64,000 nt of DNA, from the NCBI GenBank assembly GCA_026826555.1, contig JAKSZT010054215.1, positions 28,203,537-28,267,536 on the forward strand. The letters run 5' to 3'. A program made the translations under genes and the position numbers. Positions 22,188-34,761 of the stretch are shown piece after piece (within the stretch, counting starts at the first letter, position 1; every line of letters begins with the position of its first letter). Under the pieces are notes generated by a model that was not told where the DNA came from, did no database searches, and was given only the letters and a program-made list of their open reading frames with translations. This DNA is from Tolypeutes matacus. Lineage: Eukaryota; Chordata; Mammalia; Cingulata; Chlamyphoridae.

Positions 22188-25100
22188 ACAGCAAATGACT
22201 TTTTATACAATAATGTTAACCAAAATTCTGACTCCATACTAGTTAAGTGCTACTCAGTTTGTATCTTTTTTTTTTTAATGGACTTCTATCTCTCATCACA
22301 ATCTATAAAACTAATTTTTTTCTAATAGGAAGGTGAAAATTTATAACTTTAGTTCCTATGTACCCTCTGAAAGGTTTCAGGGTTGGCAGTATTACTCCAT
22401 AAATGAAACATTGGAGTAAATCGTTGCCATTTTGTTTAAAAGCAAGAATAAAGACATTTCTAAGGTTGTTTTAAAGAAATCATCCTTAATACTCAGTGGA
22501 ATTGCACAGACATAGTAAGCCATTTCATTGCAGGTTTTGGACCAGTGCCCCTGGAATTATTTTGCTAATTTTAAGATCAGCCTCCAAAGTACAAAAGTTA
22601 TTTGAGTGTATTATAGTACTTAAATAGTTCCAGCTTAGAATGAATTATTAGTGAATATGAATTTCATAACTAATATAGCTCCTTCAAGGAACCTTGAAAA
22701 CAACTTACCTTGGAGCTTTATTTTCCTCACCCTAGTATGCCAAGAATTAGTCTGAAGTTAATGTTAGCAAAACCGATAAGCACTTACCATAGTTCTAAGT
22801 ATGGATTTGCTTTTCCTCACTTGGCAATGTTAATTTTATTATTGAAGTATCGGGGAAGAGAAGCCTTAGGAATTCTTACTATGAGAGAGCCACATAACTG
22901 GATCATCTGCAATGTGAATATCAAGAATTAAACTTAGTGGGGAGGACTCTGTTATTCCCTTTTCACAAAGGATTTTATCAGAAGAATCCCTTTGCAAAGG
23001 AAGTTTTTAGCAAGAGTGAAGAAGGCTATAGTTATCAGATTTAGAAAATAGGTACTGATAATTGTTTTTGCAGATTAAATTTTCATCAGTGGATCTGTTA
23101 GCAGAAAGGTACTGGTGTTCTCAATCTGTTACCCCCCCCGCCCCCAATTTCTACTTTTTTCATTCCAAAACTGTATAAATAATGGGGGTTGGAAATGGTT
23201 ATAAAAATAGTTTTGTGGCTTACTTTTTTCACCCAATATCTTGTGAACACCTTTCCATGTTGGAATACTTGCACACATAGTTTAATGGTTGGCTGTAACA
23301 TTTTCTTGGGACTATTCCATACCTTAACCATTTGCAATTAGTTATTAATATAATAGTGGGCAGTGGAGCACTGATGAAATAGGGATGTTGAGAAACCTAA
23401 TGAGATTGTATTTAACAAAAGATTAAGAATAGCTATTCTCTTAAAGCTGACATATATTCCTACATTGATATCTTATGTCTTAAGTTTCTTCAGCTGACTG
23501 GGAAATAATTGAAAAACGTGAAAAAATGTTAAATTAATCCTCTCATAGGGGCTATACTGCCTCTATATTAATGTTTATCCACTTTTACATTTAGTTTAAA
23601 GGATAGCATTTGTATAACAGTGCAAGAGAACTTCAGCAGGGAGAATAAGTGATTAGATTTTTCAATAGTGAATAAAGTTCATTGTACAGAGATGAGGGTT
23701 GGAAGGCAAAAGATAAAAACAGTCAAAGAAAAACCACATATTCTAGGCTTTTGGTGATATAGACCTTATTCATAAGTCTCTTGGAAAATGAGGTGTTTAC
23801 AATCTTTTTAAGAGCATGTGCATAAATGCCCTTTTTAATATATGAAGGTCTTAAGGAGAAGCCTACAATATTCGTCTGAATGTACAACAACAACTGAAAA
23901 GAACTAGCTTAGTAACAAGATGCTTGTTTAAGAAGGGACAGTAAATGGGCCAAAATTATATAAGCCTTTCTTCCTCGATGACTACCAGCAACATTTCCAT
24001 GTTTACCCAAAGCAGTGTTATACATAATTTAATACACATTAATATTGAACATCAAAATGAGAAAAGCTAATCACGCCATCTTAAAGACTGCACAAAACCC
24101 CAAAATAAAAGGTGACCTATGCCCCAGAGTCTTAGATGGAGGTTCTGTTAAATTACAATGTTCCAAATAGCCTGTATTTGAAATGGAAACTTGAGGTTTT
24201 TTAATACAATCCTGGAACTATAGTAATTAAACTGGAAAATAAGTTTTTAAGTATTGTATTTTTAAAGTGCCAAGGTTCATAACTGCTCCATGACATTTGC
24301 CCAAGATCAAAAGCAAGCATAGTGCAGTTTTTGACAGTTACCACAATTCACGTAAATTACCAAGGCATTATAACAGATAAATGGGGTGAGTCGGGGGGGG
24401 GGGGGGTGTTAAAGTCTATTTGAATCATAGGTGGGAAGTGCTGGAGTTTGGAAACTAGAAGTTGTACCTTAAAACTAGAAAGCTAAGATTTCAAAAAGGA
24501 TTGTGGGAATAGTTGGGAACTTGTGGCTTTAGTTAATATTTAAAGTGTTGAGTTCATTACTAGGTGACAAAAATAATAGCATTAATATGAAACTGCCATG
24601 TCTATTAAGTTTCTGAGTATAGTTCATGAAGTAAAATTTTCTTAAAGTAAGACCTTTTAAAACCACAGTAAGATACAGACTGGCAAAATAATTGAATTCA
24701 TTTTCTTCTCTTGGTGAAGACTAGAACATGAACTTACTGGAAATAATTTTAAGAATGGTGTATATGTGAAAATAATTGTATGTCTGGAAACAGTCCATAC
24801 TACCTCAATTAAAAGCATTTTTAAAAATCTTGGTCATTAATAAAACCCAGATCAAACTGAGCAGACTCAGAGTTGGATTAACTATGTAGCAGCTTTTTGC
24901 TATTCTGTGAAATACTAAATTTGTATTTCTTGGAAACTTTGCACATTTACTAAGTTAAGTTAGCCAGTGGTATTGCTTAGGATGTTTCTTTTTCTGGAAG
25001 CTCCATATCTTCCTACATTTGTCTTTTCAGTAAAGGCAAAGGTTATTCATATTTCGATAGCCCCCTTCTCATATGAAGTAGAGAAAGCAGACTCCAAAAA

Positions 25101-25195
25101 TTTCTGGCTACATTTCCTGGCCTGTGCTACAGTGGCTTTTCTTGAACCCCATGAGAACTGATGACATCTTATTCTTGTGCCTAGAAGCTTGTGTG

Positions 25196-25290
25196 GGAGT
25201 AGGTGTAGCTCAGTGGTTGAGCACCTGCTTCCCTTGTAAGAAGTCCCAGGTTCATTCCCCAGTACCTCCTTAAAAAAAGAAAAAAAAATT
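25196..25290 (+). mobile_element. Xenarthran tRNA-type SINE, single head
   Basis: 'GGAGTAGGTGTAGCTCAGTG' (A-box side), 'CACCTGCTTCCC', B-box region 'GGTTCATTCCCC', 'AGTACCTCC', then an A-rich tail. It is the sub-type whose head reads 'GTAGCTCAGTGGTTGAGC'. Confidence 0.75.
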
Positions 25291-26094
25291 GCGTAAGAAC
25301 ACTTGAGTCAAGGTCATATATAGTTTACTCTTCCCAAGGAGGTGATTCCTAGTGCTTTCTGAAAAATTATGCCCTCATGTCAAAAATTTTATTTGTGGTC
25401 AAGGATTACAGAAATGGTATCTTTTCTTGAGGTTCCTATTTCATTTCCTCAACTTTCAAGTGACCTTTTATCACCTTCCCCAGGAATAGCGTCCTTCTGC
25501 CATCCATCTAATCATCACCACTACCATTTGGGTACCCTTAGATAATCCTGCTAGGTAAAAGATGGAATCATTTTAATTTAAAGACCAAAGGGAGGTCTTT
25601 AAATTCAAGTAGACCACTGAAAGGAATATATACCTTTTAGAGTTCATCTGATTTTTCAGTCACCATGCTTTCCAAATTCTGGTCTTTTAATCTGAAAACT
25701 GCTGAGTAGGCCTACAGAGCTTCCAGGCACAGCAATTGTAGAATTTCATGTTATTATCCAGCTTTGGGCTTCCACTTCAATTCATGTCCCTTATTTTCTG
25801 GCTTCATTAGAGGGCATCTAGCCCCATATTATGTAGATTATATACTTTGAGTACCAAGTATCATTTCCTTTATCGGTAAAACAGAAATATCTCTGATGAC
25901 TCTGAAACTCCAGAAACTAAGACCTAGAGATGCTGTAAAATAACTAATTTGCTTTCCCAGGTAGCATCCCTCTTGTGCCCTGGTTCTTTTTAAAATCCAG
26001 CAGGAGCCTGAAATATATTGAAGTGCTTCTGAAGAGCAAAGTAAAAAGAGTCTTTGGGTTTTATAACACTACCTTCAGTTGTGTGACCCAGTTA

Positions 26095-26225
26095 GTACAA
26101 AGTGAACTCAGGGGAATAACCCGATTTGATCTTTACAACAGCCCCATGGAGTACAGACTAGTCTCTCCATTTTACAGAGGGAAAAGCTGAGGGTTAAGAG
26201 TTTTAACTAACTGGCTTAAGGTTTT
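26095..26225 (-). repeat. MIR SINE fragment
   Basis: The + strand shows 'TTTACAACAGCCCCATGGAG', 'CTCCATTTTACAGAGGGAAA' and 'AAGCTGAGGGTTAAGAG', the reverse of the MIR core. Confidence 0.6.
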
Positions 26226-26999
26226 AAAAAAAATTCCAAATCTAAAAGCATTTTCAGAAAGATTCCATGGAAAATGTTTTATTTGCTTACAACCGAGGTA
26301 TGAATGTTTTTTTCATTTAATTCTGGTTCTGTAACTCCCAGGTATGTCAATGCAAATATTTCGGTAGGAATTCTATTATAAGGTTAATTTATATTCTCAG
26401 ACTATCATGACCGCAAGGGACTTGGGGTAAGTTAAGGCATCAATTCTTGTTTTAAAATTCATTTGCAGTTTCCTAGTAGGCACTAAAGTGCTCTGCCATG
26501 CAAATGAAATGTCAAAATCAGCCAAAATTGTGGTCTAAACAATTTTTACCTGGTTTTTTATTTCATTTTTGAGACCATATCCTGAACAGATATTGGCCCA
26601 GCCAGATAACTTTATGGACTTTCCGAGGAACTGGTCTTTTTTTCTAGGATCAAAGAAACTCCCCATTACTTCATGTTTAGTCTCTTGATTTTTTTTTTTA
26701 ATTTTTTTATTTTTAAAGAAGCTTTAGATTACATAAATGTTACATCAAAAATATAGAGAATTCCCATATACCTTACCCCCTTTTCTTCCCACTTTCCCCC
26801 ATTAACATCTTTCATTGGTGTGGTACATTTGTTACAATTGATGAACACATATTGAAGTATTGCTGTTAACCATGGTCTACAGTCGACATTATGGTTTACA
26901 CTTTGTACTGCACACTTTTATAGGTTTTGGCAAAATGTATAATGGCCTGTATCCATCATTGCAATGTCATGGAGGACAATTCCAGTTCATCTTCAGGCA

Positions 27000-27714
27000 A
27001 AATCCCATCTGCTGTAGACCTCTGAAACTTATAAAACCATTTAACTGCTTCCAGTACACAAATGGAAAGACAAAGGATAAACATTTTCAATATCATAAAG
27101 AGAATTGGGATGATAAACATGAGTCATGGATCCTCTACAGTTCAGTAAAACTGCAGGGCATCCTCCATTCGATTTCAAAGTCTGAGAGTCATTCTTAAGA
27201 CTATGGTTTCTTCTCCTTGGGGCCACATGGGAACCCACCCTTTCCACAGGCTTGCCCAATGGCCATTTTCTTGGTTCCACCATCATCAAGCATATGGGTG
27301 TCAACCAAGCTCCAGACCTCACCCTCCAAGAGTGCTGGGGTGATTGCCACATCTTACCCAATCTTTGGGTTTAGAGTCTTAGCCCCCCTAGTACAGTGAG
27401 GTGAAGACAACATTCCCCCTAACCTTTGGCATACAGGCTCAACCCTCTCAGAGCAATGGGTTGACCACCTGGCCTTCTATAATCCATGGGGGACAGGTAC
27501 ACCCCTCTCAGACCTATGGGGTGACCTTAACCACCCTAATCTTTGAGGAATGTGCTCCACCCTCTCTGTACCCAGGGATGGCAAAACTCTCCCAGAACAT
27601 CGGGTGGGGACATCCACCCTCTTTCAACTGCAGAGACAAACTCATCCTCTCTGTACACATGGGTGGGGATCCTCTCTTGGCTCAAAGAGATGTCTTAATT
27701 CCAGATCTCTGCTT
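27000..27714 (-). mobile_element. Internal region of ERVL/MaLR-like element with degenerate tandem repeats
   Basis: This lies between the L1 3' end and the returning element E sequence and has no match in the other E copy, so it is assigned to the internal region of the retroviral element. About 27440-27700 holds five or six degenerate units of roughly 58 bp, each beginning near 'ACCCTCTCTG' or 'ACCCTCTCAG' on the + strand. Open frames here are short. A 3' LTR is not found, so the 3' end of the provirus is missing. Confidence 0.45.
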
Positions 27715-27899
27715 CCACGGTTTTTGTTTTTTGTGTTTTTTTTGGTACATTTAATAATTGAAAATATAAACAATTAAAAACTAAAAAGTAAAAACAGATG
27801 AATGAATATATACATTTCTCAATTAAATGTAATGGATACATATAAATTTTTCTTTAATCAAACAATATGTTACACTGTATTTGGTTCATACTAATGCAT

Positions 27900-30800
27900 T
27901 CATACAGTATTTGTCCTTTTGTGTCTGGCTTGCTTCGCTCAACATAATGTCCTCCAGGTTCATCCATGTTGTCATAGGTTTTACGACTTCATTTCTTCTT
28001 ACAGCTGCATATTATTCCATCGTGTCAATAGACCACAGTTTGTTTATCCATTCGGCTGTTGATGGACACCTGGGTGGTTTCCAGCTTTTGGCAATGGTGA
28101 ATAATGTGGCTATGAACATTGGTGTGAAGATGTCTGTTCATGTCACTGCTCTCATTTCTTCTAGGTATATACCCAGTACTGCTATTGCAGGGTCATGTGG
28201 CAAGTCTATATTCAACTTCTTTAGGAACTGCCAAACAGTCCTCCATAGTGGCTGTACGTTCTGCATTCCCACCAACAGTGAAGAAGTGTTCCTATCTCTC
28301 CACATCCTCTCCAACACTTGTTGTTCTCTGTCTTTTTAATAGTGGCCATTCTGATAGGTATGAAATGATATCTCATTGTAGTTTTGATTTGCATTTCCCT
28401 AATCATGAGTGATGAGCATTTCTTCATGTGTTTTTTTTGCCATTTGTATTTCTTCTTCGGAGAAATGTCTGTTCAAGTCTTTGGCCCATTTTTAATTGGG
28501 TCATTTGTCTTTTTAGTGTTGAGTTGTAACATCTCTTTATATATCCTGGATATTAAACCCTTATCAGATATGTGATTTCCAAATATTTTTTCCCATTGAG
28601 TTGGCTGCCTTTTCACCCTTCTGACAAAGTCCTGTGAGGTGCAAAAGTGTTTAATTTTGAGGATGTCCCATTTATCTACTTTTTCTTTTGTTGCTCGTGC
28701 TTTGGGTGTAAGGTCCAAGAAACCACCACCTACTACAAGGTCTTAAAGATGTTTCCCTACATTTTCTTGTAGTAGTTTTATGTTCCTGGCTTTTATATTT
28801 AGATCTTTGATCCATTTTGAGTTGATTCTTGTATAGGGGGTGAGATAGGGGTCTTCTTTCATTCTTTTGGTTATAGATATCCAGTTCTCCCAACACCATT
28901 TGTTGAAGACACTGTTTTTTCCCATTAGCTTGGGCTTGGTAGGTTTGTCAAAAACCAGTTGACTGTATAGGTGAGGGTATATTTCTGGATTCTCAATTCT
29001 ATTCCACTGATCGATATGTCTATCTTTATGCCAGTACCATGCTGTTTTTTTTTTGTTGTTGGTTTTTTTTTTTATTTATTAGTTTTTTATTGTGGGTAAA
29101 AATCAAAATTTTCACAATACATACCACTATTTGTAAAATGATATATAGTACCATGCTGTTTTGACCTCTGTAGCTTTGTAATATGTTTCAAAGTGAGGCA
29201 GTGAAATTCCTCCCACATTGCTCTTCTTTTTTAGAATACTTTTGGCTATTCGGGTGCACTTACTCTTCCAGATGAATTTGGTAGTTGCCTTCTCTAATTT
29301 TGCAAAGTAAGCTGTTGGGATTTTGATTGGTATTGCATTGAATCTATAAATCAGTTTCAGCAAGATTGACATCTTCACGATATTTATTCTTCCCATCCAT
29401 GAACACGGAATGTCTTTCCATTTGTTTAGGTCTTTTAAAATTTCTTTTAGCATTGTTTTGTAGTTTTCTGCATATAGGTCCTGTACTTCTTTAGTTAAAT
29501 TAACTCCTAGGTATTTGAGTCTTTTTGTTGCTATTGAAAATGGAATTTTCCTCCTGATTTCCTCCTCAGTTTGTTCAGTACTAGTGTACAAAAACATTAC
29601 TGATTTTTGCGTGTTGATCTTGTATCCTTCCACTTTGCTGAACTCATTTATTAGTTCAGGTAGCTTTGTTGTGGATACTTCAGGATTTTCTAAATACAGG
29701 ATCATGTCATCCGCAAACAGTGAGAGTTTTACTTCCTCTTTTCCTATTTGGACGCCTTTAATTTTTTTGTCTTGTCTAATTGCCCTAACTAGAACTTCTA
29801 GTACAATGTTGAATAACAATGGTGACAGTGGGCATCCTTGTCTTGTTCCTGATCTTAGAGGGAAAGGTTTCAACCTTTCCCCATTGAGTATGATGTTGGC
29901 TGTGGGTTTTTCATATATGCCTTTTATCATATTGAGGAATTTTCCTTTTATTCCTATCTTTTGAAGTATTTTTATCAAAAAAGGATGTTGGATTTTGTCA
30001 AATGCCTTTTCTGCATCTATTGAGATGATCATGTGGTTTTTTTCCTTCAATTTGTTAATGTGGTGTATTACATTGATTGATTTTCTTATGTTGAACCAGC
30101 CTTGCATACCAGGAATAAATCCCACTTGGTCGTGATGTATAAGTCTTTTGATATGCTGTTGGATTCGATTTGCAAGTATTTTATTGAGAATTTTTGTATC
30201 TATGTTCATTAGAGAGATTGGTCTGTAATTTTCTTTTCTTGTGGAATCTTTATCTGGCTTTGGTTTTAGGGTGATGTTGGCTTCATAAAATGTGTTGGGT
30301 AATTTTCCCTCCTCTTCAGTTTTTTGGAAGAGTTTAAACAGGATTGGTGTTAATTCTTTTAGAAATGCTTGGTAGAATTCACCTGTGAAGCCATCTGGTC
30401 CTGGACTTTTCTTTGCTGGGAGATTTTTGATGACAGATTCAAGCTCCTTAATTGTGATTGGTTTGTTAAGTTCTTGTATTTCTTGTAGTGTCAGTGTAGG
30501 TTGGTTGTGCGTTTCTAGAAATTTGTCCATTTCATCTAGGTTGTCTAGTTTGTTGGCATATAGTTTCTCATAATATCCTCTTATGATTCTTTTTATTTCT
30601 GTGAGGTCATTTGTAATTTCCCCCCTTTCATTTCTGATTGTATTTATTTGCATCTTCTCTCTTTTTTTCTTTGTTAGTCTAGCGAGGGGTTTGTCAATTT
30701 TATTGATCTTCTCAAAAAACCAGCTTTTGGTTTTGTTGATTTTTTCTCTATTGCTTTTCTGTTCTCATTTTCATTTATTTCTGCTCTAATCTTTATTATT

Positions 30801-31826
30801 TCTTTCCTTCTTTTTGCTTTGGGATTGGTTTGCTGTTCTTTTTCTAGTTTCTCAAGTTGTTCAGTTAAATCTTTGAGTTTAGCTCTTTCTTGTTTTTTAA
30901 TATAGGCATTTAGGGCTATAAATTTCCCTCTCAAGATTGCCTTCGCTGTATCCCATAAGTTTTGATACGTTGTGTTCTCATTTTCATTTGTCTCAATATA
31001 TTTACTGATTTCACTTGCAATTTCTTCTTTGACCCACCGAATATTTAGGAGTGTGTTGTTCAGTCTCCACACATTTGCAGATTTACTTTTTTCCTGTCTG
31101 TTATTGATTTCTAGTTTCATTCCATTATGATCTGAGAAGGTGCTTTGTATAATTTCAATCTTTTTATATTTATTGAGAGCTGAATTGTGACCTAACATGT
31201 GGTCTATCCTGGAGAAAGATCCATGGGCACTTGAGAAGAATGTATAACCCGCCAAGTTTGGATGCAGTGTTCTGTATATGTCTGTTAGGTCTAACTTGTT
31301 TATCATATCGTTCAAGTTCTCTATTTCCTTGTTGATCTTCTGTCTAGTTGTTCTATCTAATGATGTGAGTGGGGTGTTGAAGTCTCCAACGATTATTGTA
31401 GAAATGTCTATTTCTCCCTTCAGTTTTGCCAGAGTTTGTCTCACATATTTTGGGGTTAGGTGCATAGATATTTAGGACTGTTATAACTTCCTGGTGGATC
31501 ATCCCTTTTATTAATATATAATGGCCTTCCGCATCTCTTATAACTTTTTTGCATTTAAAGTCTGTTTTGTCTGATATTAGTATAGCTACCTCTGCTCTTT
31601 TCTGGTTACTATTTGCGTGGAGTATCATTTTCCAACCTTTCACTTTCAGCCGGTTTGTATCCCTGGGTCTGAGGTGAGTTTCTTGTAAGCAGCATATGGA
31701 TGGCTCATGTTTTTTTATCCATTCTATCAGCCTGTATCTTTTGATTGAGAAGTTTAATCCATTCACATTCAATGATATTACTGTAAATGCACTATTTACT
31801 TCCTCCATTTTATTCTTGGTTTTCAT
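27900..31826 (-). pseudogene. L1 ORF2 (endonuclease-reverse transcriptase), broken
   Basis: Starts at the ATG 31826. The endonuclease is readable (ISLNVNGL, CLQETHL, NIYAPN, VGDFN, SDHNGMK motifs) but shifts frame near 31460. A second frameshift lies near 30715, where a T run is one base short. From 30653 to 29127 a 508-codon frame carries the reverse transcriptase, with the catalytic FADD box intact at 29706-29717. The frame then meets a 98-bp insertion. Beyond it the C-terminal part (to about 27.9 kb) is split by stop codons, one after 'VGKHL' near 28743. Family role: nicks target DNA and reverse-transcribes its own RNA. Confidence 0.9.
29049..29146 (-). mobile_element. Short A-tailed insertion inside L1 ORF2
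   Basis: The 16-bp repeat AGTACCATGCTGTTTT occurs at 29033-29048 and 29147-29162 and encloses 98 bp that do not belong to ORF2. On the - strand it ends with 'ACAATAAAAAACTAATAAAT' followed by an A tail, so it is a short retrocopy of an RNA 3' end. The source is not recognised; a 5'-truncated L1 3' end of another subfamily is possible. Confidence 0.75.
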
Positions 31827-31888
31827 ATGTCATCTTCTTTTTGTCTCTCTTTTTACTCTTTTGGTTATCCTTTCTGCTATTCTTTCTT

Positions 31889-32878
31889 CTATACTCTCCT
31901 CCAAGCCCCTCTCTCCTGTCTTTTTCTTTCAGGTTCTAAGGCTTCCTTTAATATTTCCTGCAATGGTGGATTCTTTTTTGCAAACTCTCTTAGTTTCTGT
32001 TTGTTTGTGAATATTTTATACTCACCTTTATATTTGAAGGACACATTTGCTGGATAAAGAATTCTTGGCTGGCAGTTTTTCTCTTTCAGTTCCCTAATTG
32101 TATCATACCACTGTCTTCTCGCCTCCATGGTTTCTGAAGAGAAATTTGCACTAAGTCTTACTGGATGTCCCTTGTATGTGATCATTTGCTTCTCTCTTGC
32201 TGCTCTGAGAATTTTCTCTTTATCTTTGACATTTGACATTCTGAGTGGTATATGTCTTGGCGTAGGTCTATTTGGATTTATTCTGATTGGGGTATGGCAT
32301 GCTTCTTGGACATGTAAGTTCATTTCTTTCGTGAGAGTTGGGAAATTTTCAGCTATTATTTCCTCAAATACTCTTTCTGCCTCTTTTCCCTTCTTTTCCC
32401 GTTCTGGAACTCCCATGACACGTATGTTGTTGCATTTTGTGTTGTCATTCAACTCTCTGAGCCCCTGCTCAAGTTTTTCCATTCTTTTCTCTCTCTGTTC
32501 TTTTCTCTCTTCAATTTTAGCTGCTCTGTCTTCGGTATCACTTATTCTTTCTTCTATCATTTCGAGTCTGCTGTTGTATGCCTCAAATGTGTTTTTGACC
32601 TCACCTATTGTGTCTTTCATTCCCATGAACTCTGTTACTTTTCTGTTCAGGATTTCAAATTCTTCTTTGCATTCGCTCAATGTCTTCTTGATGTCATTTA
32701 TCTCTTTAACTATATTGTCTTTCATCTCATTAATTTGATTTTGGAAATTTGTGCTCATCTAGCTGATTAGTTCTCTCAAATTCTGCATCTCTTCTGGGAC
32801 TTTGATGTATTCCTTTTCTTGGGCCATGTCTTCTATTTTCTTAGTATGGCTCGTAATTTTTTGCTGATGTTTAGGCAT
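31889..32878 (-). pseudogene. L1 ORF1 (RNA chaperone), broken by one nonsense codon
   Basis: The original start is the ATG at 32878-32876. After 39 codons a TAG (32761-32759) interrupts, immediately followed in frame by an ATG and a 289-codon open frame. The open part shows the ORF1p pattern: a heptad-rich coiled coil, an RRM-like centre (NNIRVMGVPE), and the C-terminal domain (FKYKGEYKIFTNKQKLREF). Whole length would be about 329 codons, normal for L1 ORF1. A truncated protein starting after the stop is possible but would lack the basic N terminus. Confidence 0.85.
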
Positions 32879-34043
32879 CTGGTTAGGATGTAGTTTACTC
32901 AGATGCTTGATCTCTTTCTCTTTTATAGGGATTTAATGGCAGGAGGCTGTGAGTTACCACAGCTCTTTGATTTTTGGCTCGACCTGGATTGTTAAGATTG
33001 TCCTGCTGGTTGCTCAAAACTGGGCACTGGACCCAGTAATTGGTTGTAGAGTCACTTCCTAGGGCCTTGGGCAGGGAGACTATAGAGGCCAGGAAAAGCC
33101 TCTCCTACTTATTTTTAATTTTCTTATGTGCACTTACTTGATCTGACAGGAGATGGCGCTCTTTGGCAGCGCTCAATTCAATGCCTGGTCAGAGTGTATT
33201 TGTTGTGACACAGACCAAATCAATGTGATAGAACTTCCTGTCTGGGGGCTAAAAGCCTTGTAAATCCAACTTTCTGAGACAGTTCTCCAGTCTTCTCTGG
33301 CAGCCCCCTCCCTTTTCCCAGCTAGGAAATATTTCCACTCCCCTCTGAGTCCTCAACAATCAGTCCCTGTTAGTAGAGGAGGAGATTGGGAGATTTGTAT
33401 ATCTTTAGCCCCTTGCAGGCTCCAAGGCAAACAATGGTGCAGTCCCACCCAGCCTGGAAGAGCTCTCGGGACAGGGCAGACCAAATCTGTGAGTCAAAAG
33501 CTGAGTCAGCCCCAGGCTCGCTCTCCCCTCTCCTCTGGAGTCCTCAACAATTAGTCCAGGCTAGAAGAGAGGGAGATTGCGAGGGTCAGATTTCTCCAGT
33601 CCTCCATAGGCTCCCAGGGCAAACTACCATGTAGAAGGGTCCGTGGGGTGTGGAAGGATCTGTAGGGCTCTGCAGCCCAAATTTGCAGGTCAGAACCTGA
33701 GTCAGCCTTAGGCTGTGTCCCACTCTCTTCCCTTTCCTGGAGTGGGAAATCTCTGGAGCCCCCTTTGTCTGTAGTCGCAGGCCCAGAGACCCGAGAATTC
33801 TAAAGTGTGGGGGAGGGTGCCGGCAGCAGCAGCTGCTACTGGTTCCAACTCATGGTTCTGTAGTTGTCATTTCCCTCTTTTGTCCCTCTCTCCTCTGGGT
33901 GGTGTGCAGCCTTCATCTGCTGTCCTAAACCCTAGAAGATCTTTTTCAGGGCTGTTTCCACCTGTCCTCTAGCTATTTTTCTGGAGAAGAGATTTCCGTG
34001 TCTTGCTAGTCCGCCATCTTCCCGGAAGTCCCCCCACGGTTTT

Positions 34044-34714
34044 CTTCTTAAAGCTGATTCTCCTTCTATCTCTCCTTTCCATGTCCTCTTTTGTCCAAGC
34101 TGACAGTGGTTTTGTTTATACAGCTCTCTCAAAACCTTTGTTGGTTTAGCATGCAGGAAGCAGGGGTCCAAGCCATCACACAGTAAGACTTTCCACAAGT
34201 CTTTCCTAGATAACTGCATCTTCAATTCTGATTTACAAGTTCCAAGTTTAGTAAAGTCTTCAAATGGGGCATTTTCATCTGGGAATTTGATTTCCAGAAA
34301 CTTGGAAGTTCTGGAATCAGTTTCTCTTTTCTTTGTGCGCAAAAGTTCAGTTCTTAGTGTATTTCACTCATCTAGTATTTTGCTATAAACTGCAAGGAGA
34401 AGCCAAGCCACATTCTCCAAGTTTACCTTGGAAAGTTCTTCAGCTAAATGCTCCGGTTTGCCATTTTCAAATTCTGTCTTCCATATAACACCAGGAGTTA
34501 ATCTTGCTAAGTTCTCTGCAACTTTAAAACATGGATCGCCTTTCCTCCAGATTCCAATAATAGTTTCATCATTTACTTCTAAGGCCTCATAGTAAGTCTC
34601 TTTAGCATTCATATTGCTATCAACAGTTTCTTCAAAGTGATCTAGGCCTTTTCCATGAAGCATTTCACAATTCCTCCAAAAAATACCCCTTACCCATTTA
34701 TAAAACCGTTCCAA
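34044..34714 (-). pseudogene. Decayed ERVL-like gag remnant
   Basis: Read on the - strand from an ATG at 34714, just downstream of the primer-binding site. A frame of 116 codons ends in TGA at 34364-34366; the same frame then continues to the L1 junction at 34043. Position directly after LTR and primer site makes gag the natural reading; no zinc knuckle is seen in the part present. The copy is broken by the stop, by the 6.3-kb L1 insertion and by loss of the rest of the element. Assignment as gag rests on position more than on sequence. Confidence 0.55.
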
Positions 34715-34738
34715 CCTTTTGGTATATGCAAAAGCACT

Positions 34739-34756
34739 CCCCCACTCCTGGTACCA
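34739..34756 (-). other. Primer-binding site for tRNA-Leu (UAA)
   Basis: On the - strand TGGTACCAGGAGTGGGG begins 5 bases inside the LTR boundary. It is the complement of the 3' end of tRNA-Leu(UAA) including CCA (as I know that tRNA). Leucine tRNA priming defines the ERVL class, and it fixes the element's orientation. Confidence 0.8.
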
Positions 34757-34761
34757 GATTC

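Larger units (their letters stand above)
22190..26677. other. AT-rich intergenic sequence
   Basis: No gene seen; open frames are short and without domains. Contains probable MIR fragments (about 22770-22890 and 26095-26225), an old L1-like 3'-end pattern near 23210-23345, a SINE at 25196-25290 and homopolymer runs (poly-C near 23130, 13 G near 24394-24406). The rest holds nothing recognisable. Confidence 0.5.
27725..34033 (-). mobile_element. L1 retrotransposon, near full length (about 6.3 kb)
   Basis: Bounded by the direct repeat CCACGGTTTT (27715-27724 and 34034-34043). The 5' end on the - strand begins 'CTTCCGGGAAGATGGCGGAC', the usual L1 start, then a 5'UTR of about 1.15 kb, ORF1 (32878-31889), ORF2 (31826 to about 27900) and a short 3'UTR with an A-rich end. 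Coding regions are mostly open with only a few lesions, so it is the youngest large element in the nest. It cannot be active: ORF1 has a nonsense codon, ORF2 has frameshifts, and ORF2 carries an insertion at 29049-29146. Confidence 0.9.

Noticed and set aside
24394..24406. Poly-G run as a G-quadruplex or regulatory site
   Set aside because: A single homopolymer run in intergenic AT-rich DNA, with a length likely to be polymorphic or an assembly artefact; no supporting context.
25196..25275. tRNA genes at this and the other tRNA-like sites
   Set aside because: They are SINE heads: several mismatches to a tRNA fold, A-rich tails, many near copies and target duplications.
27401..27777. Overlapping + strand frames of 117 and 75 codons
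   Set aside because: Antisense to the retroviral internal repeats and crossing the L1 3' junction; chance frames.
29515..32738. Several + strand frames of 60-203 codons
   Set aside because: Antisense shadows of L1 ORF1 and ORF2.
34364..34714. 116-codon - strand frame that could be a new host gene
   Set aside because: It starts 25 bases after a tRNA-Leu primer site and an LTR, and its frame meets a stop and then an L1 junction. It is a gag-position remnant, with no sign of splicing or a promoter of its own.
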